Positions 57,520 to 64,000 of a stretch of DNA of 64,000 nt are shown here, in pieces (the first letter of the stretch is position 1; each line of letters begins with the position of its first letter). Source of the stretch: Jaapia argillacea MUCL 33604 (taxonomy: Eukaryota > Basidiomycota > Agaricomycetes > Jaapiales > Jaapiaceae); assembly GCA_000697665.1 (NCBI GenBank), contig KL197711.1:1658553-1722552 (forward strand). Reading direction: 5' to 3'. The notes below the pieces were generated by a model, which had not been told where the DNA came from, searched no databases, and saw nothing but the letters and a program-made list of their open reading frames with translations. The position numbers and the translations under genes are program-made.

Positions 57520-59432
57520 TCAAACCAAAACCTCCCTCCTCCCCAACCCACTCTCCCCATGCAAACACTGACAATCCTTCTCCCTCTCCCTCGCATCTTC
57601 TTCTTCCCACATCGACTTTTGCTTACCATCCTTCCGTTCCGAATAACACCGAGGGACGACACCAAAAGAAACGAAGCGGCATGAAAGATCAGCTCCCAAC
57701 CAAACCCAAACCCGAATAAAAGGTGCGTACCGAAGTAGCATTCGCATCGTTAACCAAACACCTACTAACGATAGTCGGATCTTCACAACCGAAAATAACA
57801 GGCCACGATAATTCTAGTGCATGTCCTATGTGACCGAGTCGTCAGTAACGATCCAACGTTGATTGAGAATAGTAATGAAATAAAAATCCTGCACGAGTGG
57901 TGCGCAGAACGTCAAATCACATGGAACGCGGTTTGGAAGATGCATAGATTGGACGACGTCCGAAGGTGCATATACCCCGCGTATATGCACCGAACTTCGC
58001 CACAAAGCGCGTGGGCCCAGTCCAATACATCGGCGCATACACCCAACGTAGTCTCGAAGCGCATATACCCTCCAACCCACAAAGCGCATACACCCAACAT
58101 CCCAAGTATACCCACTCACCAACCCTCCATCCGAACCACACACAATAACCACATACGCGCAATCCCAGTCCAACCCCAAAAAACAAGAATGGTAGCGCAA
58201 GGATAAAAGACTCGAAGACTCACCGAAAAAAGGAGCAGACACTGAACTTTTGTGTCCTTTGTAAGTCCATGTTTGATCCTCTGGGTCGTCATATATCCAG
58301 TGGGTTGGTGGCGCCTGAAGGATACGAGAAATGGGGTGGGGTGACGGGTTGGAAGGAAAGAAATGAGATGGTAGATTGGAGGGAGACGAGGAACGTACCT
58401 CAAGAACTTCCAATAAATGTTCATACTTTTCTTTTGGCTGACTGAGGATTTGTTCCAACGAAACAACGAATTGACCTTTATACGTGCACTGCAACCCCAT
58501 AAGTACTCTCGTCAAAGCCCCCCAAATAACCAAAACCGACTCACCAACTGACCATCCCTACTACTACACAATTTATCCTTCCACATAGCATAAATCTCCC
58601 TCATCCTCGGAAAATAATTCCCCGTACCTCCCGGTCCGTTATCCCTCCCACATTCACACCTCCCATACCTGCTCAAACTCAAGAACTTGGTCCTGGTGCT
58701 GCCTTTACCCACCATCGGTCTGAAGGTCTTTTCGAGGCGGTGTTTGACGAGAGGGAGGTCGGGTGCGTCGAAGAGGGATTGGGAGAAGAGGATGTGTGGG
58801 GCGAGTTTTTTGGGGGTTAGATAGGTGGTTGGTTGGGAGGAGGCGTAGTGGGATACTATGTGGTGGAGGCTGTGAGGGGAATAAGGATTAGTCGGGGGTG
58901 AAACGAAAGGGAGGGGAGGGACGTACAAAGTACCACCTTCTCTTCCTCTATTGTCCAATTTACCAACCCACTCTACACCCAAAGCCTCCCTCAACTTCAT
59001 CACCTCCCTAACCTCCTCCCGCTCCCGCTCCTCTTTCTCTCCTTTCGTCTCCCCCGTCCCTCCCATTCCCACACGCCTCCCAAAGTTCTCATCCTTGACA
59101 TAAACCCAAACCCTAGTATCCCTTCCCCTACCCACCAAGATCTCCCTCAACCACTTAACATTCTCCCTCACCTTCTGCACATCCTCTTTATACATTGACA
59201 ACACAACATCGACAGTAAAGGGGGTTGGGGCACCCAAGGCTTGGTTGACATGCTCTGAGGAAGCGAGGGGCGAGGGCGGTGGAGGAGTGATGAGGTAGAT
59301 TACGAAGAGGAGGAAGAGGAAGATGCCGAAGAAGATGAGGGGGAGCGGTTTGAGGAGCGGTTTGATGAGCGGGTGGCGGAGGAGCGGGTGTCGGAGGAGG
59401 CGGTGGTTACGGTTTGTCCAGTTGGGCGGCAT
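57520..59432 (-). CDS. DUF3431 membrane-anchored protein
   Basis: Minus-strand gene of roughly 450 residues. After MPPNWTNRNHRLLRHPLLRH comes a single strong membrane segment (LPLIFFGIFLFLLFVIYLIT), so it is a type II membrane protein. The lumenal part has DUF3431 features: TVDVVLSMYKEDVQKVREN, WVGKLDNRGREGGTLYV and HHIVSHY, FSQSLFDAP, FLSLSRYGRCECGRD, YKGQFVVSLEQILSQPKEKY and APPTHWIYDDPEDQTWTYK, then HALELSWPVIFGCEDPTIVS and the C-terminal CQC motif (EKDCQCLHGESG). DUF3431 proteins resemble glycosyltransferase-like proteins, but no activity is proved. The intron between APFFG and HALEL is 398 nt (57826-58223), far longer than others here, and holds a hairpin. The final intron (57631-57730) is inferred from the conserved C-terminal Cys motif. 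Confidence 0.85.
57965..57991. repeat. Inverted repeat (hairpin) inside the long DUF3431 intron
   Basis: Arms GGTGCATATAC and GTATATGCACC (11 bases each, perfect) around a 5-base loop CCCGC. The surrounding intron also carries GCGCATACACCC and GCGCATATACCC (near 58032, 58058 and 58085), so the same short word recurs four or five times. Confidence 0.85.
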
Positions 59433-59636
59433 CGCGTCGAGGAACAGCGCACGTCGTTCAAGTCGACGTCAAGCACTTGCAGCCGACGTAGCATCCCCGC
59501 TCCCCGCAAAAAACCTTGACCCGCTTCTGTCTGTGGCTGTGCATATCACGTGTTCCCGCCCTGATTATAATTGATCAGTATATTTGAGCCCTATTCCTGA
59601 GCGACCTTCAACGCAGTGCGCCATGTCGTCGACCAC

Positions 59637-61179
59637 ATGCACCCTCACGATCCCATCCAACGATCCGTCTACCTACCCCTATCGACTCTCGACAAATGCG
59701 CAATATGCCAAAAGACCCAAGGCCTGCATCTCTGTTCCTCCTGCAATGAAGTCAGTCTCCCCCTATCCACTCTCGACGGCCTAGCCATATCAGATATTGA
59801 TAAATGGTTCACCAGCGGATATACTGCTCTCCAAATTGTCAAAAAGCCGATTGGACGAACCATAAACTTCACTGCGGTACGTCCATCCTCTTCATCCACC
59901 CCACCACCCTCAAACCCCCCATCCAGGCAAAACAGAAAAGATAGACCTAGCAACATTCTACCCCTTCCTAGCCGGTCTCTCCGAACAATCCCACCTAAAC
60001 CCAAACAAACCCAACCCCCCAGCCCTCGCTCACAAAATCCTAAACTCCCCAAACCCCTATTGTCCCATAACACCATCCACATACCTCTCCCTCCCCCCCT
60101 CCAAATACTCTCGTGACAATGCTTCAAAATTCCTCCTCCTAGGCCCGGAGATCCATCCAATTTTAGGAGGAGGGGCGGAGTGGTGGCCAACGGCGGATTC
60201 GGATAAAGTTCGGTCGAAATTAATGAGGAGGATCGTTCGAAGCGGGTACGCCTTACCCATCCTGACCGCCATCTGCATATCAATCCTAGCAGAAATATAC
60301 ACCACTACGAGTGGTAAAACCCTCTCATGTAGTTGTCCCAACCCAAACGCCGACAAGGAAGGAAAAGAAGGCGGGATCAGGAAACGTCTCCGATACCGTA
60401 GTTCCCCCATTGCAGATTTCGGAATCGCAATCGGTTCAGCTTCAGTTACATCGCAAGACCGTCTCACCTACAAATTCTCCAAAGACAACACCATCTTACC
60501 AGGTCAAGACCCAACCGAACATTATTGGATCTACTTCTCCACCATTAGGGGAGAAGAAGTCCACCTCGACACGTTCATGTTCACTCATAATATGTGTTTG
60601 ATGGTGGCTACTTCTCCTTACATGCCTCCAGGGAGTATGGCTGTTTTACCTGAATACGTACCGGCTGCGTTTGAAGATCGGTTGCATCGGAAGTTGACTC
60701 CGGATTTGAGGAAGGAGAGGACGAGGTTTAGCGTGTTGAGGGATGAAGGACTACATGAGGCCGTTCGCAATAGTTTGGAAGGGTTCTATGACTCAGACGT
60801 CACCAAAATCGAATCCTTCATGTCCAAAATCCTCTCCCATCCAGCGACTTCACCCACCGGAACCCCTCGTACCCTCACCCCAACAGAATCAAACCTCTGC
60901 TTATCTCTCGCCACACAAAATTGCGATTGTTTCCCTTGGGCTATAGCTTACCCACACAATCGGTGGAAGAAATGGCCCGATTCGGAACGGATTCGGATGG
61001 GAATAGAGCAGGATCCGGGAGAGTTGGATTATTTGGATGAGGATAGTGAGGATTGGAATAGGTATATGAAGAGGGCTATCAAGAAGGCCAAGGGCCGTAC
61101 GTTTAGTCGCGATGAGTTGGGGGAGCTGTATAAGGAGTGGAGAGAAAAGAAGGAGTTGGAGACGGGGAGGGAATTGTGA
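59637..61179 (+). CDS. MYND-type zinc-finger protein
   Basis: Three exons, about 475 residues. The MYND finger spans an intron: CAICQKTQGLHLCSSCNE, then RIYCSPNCQKADWTNHKLHC. All seven Cys and the final His-Cys are present, which gives the C4-C2HC pattern. The rest is an agaricomycete-typical extension: KTEKIDLATFYPFLAGLSEQ, EWWPTADSDKVRSKLMRRIV, YALPILTAICISILAEIYTT, RYRSSPIADFGIAIGSASVT, EHYWIYFSTIRGEEVHLDTF and GIEQDPGELDYLDEDSEDWN. MYND fingers bind proline-rich peptides; the role here is unknown. The ATG at 59637 (MHPHDPIQRSVYLP) is in frame with the finger; an overlapping ATG at 59622 opens another frame (see findings). It is divergent from the DUF3431 gene, with about 200 bases between starts. 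Confidence 0.85.
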
Positions 61180-61302
61180 TGGGTCGGTCGAGTCATTGAA
61201 AGAAAGAGTTGCATTGAGGTCACTGTATCATTAGCGTATCACTTGTATCGACTTGTTGTACATTGTCCATTTGTAACCTGGAAAAATGTTTGCCTGTAAC
61301 CT

Positions 61303-62301
61303 TCACAACTTCTCCGCTGGAACCTGAGCCAATTCGACAATCTGATCCGATCCATTATACTGAGGAAGGTTCAACTTGAACTTTTCCTCCATAGCTCTAC
61401 GATCACTAAAGTCAAAAAGCCGATATTTACCCAAGTTCAAGCAAGGACAAAACTCACTTGGTAACAAACCTGCCCCCCAAGAAATGTCTCCCCTTAAACG
61501 CCCTCACACCTTCTTTAGGCGCAGTAAGACTAACCAAAACATCAGGTTCCAACCCAATACCTTCATGAATCTTCCCGCCCTCCACATCCCAACCACTAGG
61601 AATATCAACCGACACGATAGGAACACCAGATTTCGAGATGATGGCAAGGGCGGAGTCGAATGGTGGTCGAATGGGGGGTTGGAAGGAGAAGCCGAATATT
61701 GCGTCGAGGATGACGTCGGTTGAGGAGAGTGCGAGGGAGAGGGAGTCGGTGGTGCTTGAAGGAGGGATTGTGGGGATTTTCATGTTGGTGCATTGGGTAT
61801 GGAGACGCTGTGGGGGTGTTAGGTAGGGTGGGGGATGGAAGGGGGAGGTACCTTGTAGATCTCTTTCGACCCGGGCTGGAACGATCAGGCATCGGTGAGG
61901 TTTGTAGTACCGAACGAACGGTTATGCAGACTCACCTTCGGCATCCAAATAGTAGGTTCATACCCAAACATCCCTAAACCCCAAACCAATCACCTTCCAC
62001 CCACCCCGCACCTAATAAACAAACTCACCAAGATGCCTAGCAGCAACCAACCCATCACCCCCTTGGTTCCCCGGTCCGCAACAAACCAAAACCCTAGGAT
62101 ACCTCTCTTTATCATAAACCTTAGCAAGTGTCTGTGCACATGCGAGCCCTGCTAGTTCCATTAATTGGTCGAGACTGAATGCACCAGTGGCGCTCATCAG
62201 CTCTTCGTCGATCTGGAGGTGAGGTTGTCAGTGGGGTGGGCTTGAGAGGGTGGGTGACTTGCTTGCTGGGCGAGACGGGCGGTTAGGTAGCGGATGGACA
62301 T
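61303..62301 (-). CDS. NAXE: NAD(P)HX epimerase (YjeF N-terminal domain)
   Basis: Minus-strand gene, about 245 residues. [13 protein letters not shown] joins [20 protein letters not shown], then [69 protein letters not shown] and [17 protein letters not shown], all hallmarks of the YjeF_N epimerase (dinucleotide-like Gly loop GPGNQGGDG, catalytic-site Asp in DIPSGWDV). Role: epimerises damaged S/R-NADHX and NADPHX so a partner dehydratase can repair them. The intron at 62213-62262 starts with GCAAGT (GC donor). Start 62301 gives the usual fungal N-terminus; an upstream ATG at 62340 would add MLHLELANNTFLT, perhaps for another location. It converges on the MYND gene. Confidence 0.9.
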
Positions 62302-62630
62302 GGTGAGGAAGGTGTTGTTGGCGAGCTCGAGGTGGAGCATATATGGAGGGATTTTGTAGGAGCGGATACCCGGACCGGGTGTCAGGTGTCACACGAATCA
62401 TAAGTGTGACAGCCTATCCGGCTTTACGATTGGTTGTAAACTCAGTCAAGGGAACGCTTTTCTTTCGATTCCCTCCTCCGTTGGAAATATTCACAGACGA
62501 GGGATTCATGGAAACACCACAAACCCTCTAAATAGGAACTCAGCTAACGTCCGGAGATTACAGTAATAAATACAATGATTATAATCACAGACAAGTCCTT
62601 TGACGACACGTAAACTCGTAACGAAAGTCA
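62302..62630. other. Intergenic, nothing recognised
   Basis: About 330 bases, including the NAXE promoter; AT-rich near 62530-62600. No gene or element could be supported. Confidence 0.45.
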
Positions 62631-63437
62631 TCAAAATCCATATACCGTACAATATCTTTGACAATTCTTATGATCCTTCACCCTCTCCTTCTGAAGCACC
62701 TCCCCGCCATAAATCAAAACATCTCTCAAGCTCTCCTCAGTCTTCGAGACATGCTTGTTCCCCTCCGGACCATCACCAAAGTATTGAATATGAACCTCAC
62801 AATGCGAAGGCCCATTCTCCTGCGCGGAACCTCGGCACACATCAATGTTGTGTCTGAACTTCCCGTGCCACTCTCCCAGTGGGTGTGCCCGCGAAAATGG
62901 TTTCGAGTCGAACAGCTCGCCGTGTACGAGACTGGTGATGCAGAAATCGTCAGCGGTAACTCCAGCGACAGCCGTTGGGTAACCTTGGTGCGATCGACGA
63001 AAAACTGCGTCTTCTCCATGTGATCCGCCAGCATCGCGAGGATGAATGGTCGTCAAACCCACAAACTCTCGATTTTTGTGGTCTTCACTGATCGCTATGA
63101 CCGCGGCCAGGTAAATTCCACCCATCGCCCAAGGATTATGACCCAAAATGCACCCCTGAGCCGCATAGACCTCTTCCACAAAAGACCAGGGAAGCCTAAT
63201 GAACCTCAGGTCGCTTGCTCTCCTCCCTCCCGCCAGCACTTCCCGAATGGAACAATAGGGAGCGCGGAGGATATCGCTAGGCACGACGCCCGCTAGAAGA
63301 TCAAGGGAATCCAAGTCTAGCTTGGAAACACCGCCGCCGACATTGAGCAGCTTGCTCCCGGCTGAAGCTACCGCAAAATGGACCACATCTCTGGGAAGCA
63401 GTGAGGGCGACTGATTCTGGTGGAGTACGGAGGGCAC
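62631..63437 (-). CDS. Long unrecognised open frame (possible exon)
   Basis: An uninterrupted minus-strand frame of 268 codons; it opens further upstream, and no ATG marks a natural start (first codon considered is GTG at 63437), so a 5' exon probably lies upstream. The sequence looks protein-like: AGSKLLNVGGGVSKLDLDSL, DILRAPYCSIREVLAGGRRA, FIRLPWSFVEEVYAAQGCIL, GHNPWAMGGIYLAAVIAISE and ENGPSHCEVHIQYFGDGPEG. No family is recognised. Length alone makes chance unlikely at this base composition. It might be a lineage-specific protein or a decayed gene; base composition is balanced, unlike the neighbouring skewed island. Confidence 0.45.
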   Translation of the reverse strand: MPSVLHQNQSPSLLPRDVVHFAVASAGSKLLNVGGGVSKLDLDSLDLLAGVVPSDILRAPYCSIREVLAGGRRASDLRFIRLPWSFVEEVYAAQGCILGHNPWAMGGIYLAAVIAISEDHKNREFVGLTTIHPRDAGGSHGEDAVFRRSHQGYPTAVAGVTADDFCITSLVHGELFDSKPFSRAHPLGEWHGKFRHNIDVCRGSAQENGPSHCEVHIQYFGDGPEGNKHVSKTEESLRDVLIYGGEVLQKERVKDHKNCQRYCTVYGF

Positions 63438-64000
63438 GATCGATCCGCTAACAAAATAAAGGATGCTCTTGTACCGGTGTGGAAGGAGAGGGCAGTCTAC
63501 ACGTAGAAATACGATAGACTCTTACTTTTAAATCAGAATCAAATCTGTTTTCAATACACTCACAATTGAATCTAGCCTTAGAACACAAACTACCTGAATC
63601 AAAAAAGTCACAAGAAGACAAGCCTACACTGTCGTCGAACCATGTGTAGCCCCTCGCGGATGCACCACCTACACGTCGGAGGACTCGGTTCGGTTTATCT
63701 TATCTCTCCATCCCTCACGATCTTCAATTCAGTTATCTTATCTTTCATTCTCTTCGCTCCCGTTTTACTTTCTACACAAATCGCATGTCTCGGCTGTCCT
63801 CCACATTCCACTCTTCGAATCTCGTTGAAACTTTATTGTTGGGTTCCGAATCCGTTGGGGAAGTAGGGGAGAGCCCAGAGCTCGATCGCTGGGTCCCGTT
63901 GGTCGGACCGGGACGTAGGTGCATTACCCCAGCTTGATCGCTCGGGAGTCGTCTTCTCCCCGAGCAATTGCCCCAATGGTAAGGAATTTGATGGTACTGT
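63438..64000. other. Right-edge stretch, nothing recognised
   Basis: About 560 bases with short frames on both strands that do not look like proteins. Any 5' exon of the frame at 62631-63437 would lie here. Confidence 0.4.

Noticed and set aside
59740-59880. Frameshift in the MYND finger at the CNEVSLPLSTLDGLA segment
   Set aside because: An intron from GTCAGT to TTCACCAG removes that segment and restores RIYCSPNCQKADW in frame, so no defect is needed.
62631-63437. Transposase or retroelement remnant
   Set aside because: No catalytic motif, terminal repeat or target duplication was seen around the frame, so I list it only as an unknown frame.

Overview
The window is genomic DNA of a filamentous basidiomycete, most likely an agaricomycete. 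Its genes are dense (about one per 2.5 kb), lie on both strands, and are cut by many 50-70 nt GT-AG introns with short exons. The proteins resolve cleanly only after splicing. Several families are typical of basidiomycetes: a fused EGT1, MYND/F-box/BTB protein families, DUF3431, a polyporopepsin-like protease and PHO84-type transporters. I see no virus, CRISPR array, rRNA, confident tRNA or intact transposon.

Layout. 0-11 kb: the end of an unknown gene, a phytanoyl-CoA dioxygenase-like gene, and two direct PHO84-type phosphate transporter paralogues flanking a convergent severin/gelsolin gene. 11-14.3 kb: EGT1 (ergothioneine synthesis). 14.3-18 kb: an orphan stretch holding a three-copy tandem repeat and a strong excess of minus-strand splice donors. 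18-25.5 kb: a DHHC palmitoyltransferase, an F-box protein, a hot-dog thioesterase, and a GNAT acetyltransferase-ankyrin fusion. 26.7-31.3 kb: an aspartic protease without a visible signal peptide and an F-box protein. 31.5-36.4 kb: three tandem aldo-keto reductases with C-terminal membrane tails. 36.7-40.1 kb: two BTB proteins. 40.2-44.6 kb: a small unknown gene and ribonucleotide reductase large subunit RNR1, with MluI cell-cycle boxes between them. 45-57 kb: a secreted protein, AVL9, a metallo-beta-lactamase-fold hydrolase, a third phosphate transporter, and ORC6. 57.5-62.3 kb: a DUF3431 membrane protein, a MYND zinc-finger protein and NAD(P)HX epimerase. 62.6-63.4 kb: a long unrecognised open frame.

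There is no single pathway cluster. Most genes are housekeeping, and the local families (transporters, AKRs, BTBs) arose by tandem duplication. Possible functional links are the three phosphate transporters, and the S-phase genes RNR1 and ORC6, which both carry ACGCGT boxes upstream.

The most unexpected signal is compositional. In two islands (about 18-25.6 kb and 57.3-62.3 kb) the plus strand alternates between C-rich and G-rich blocks of roughly 100-800 bp that run through exons and introns regardless of gene direction. The rest of the window is balanced. Four introns use GC-AG boundaries. All gene models were made by hand from splice signals and family knowledge; exact exon ends need transcripts.
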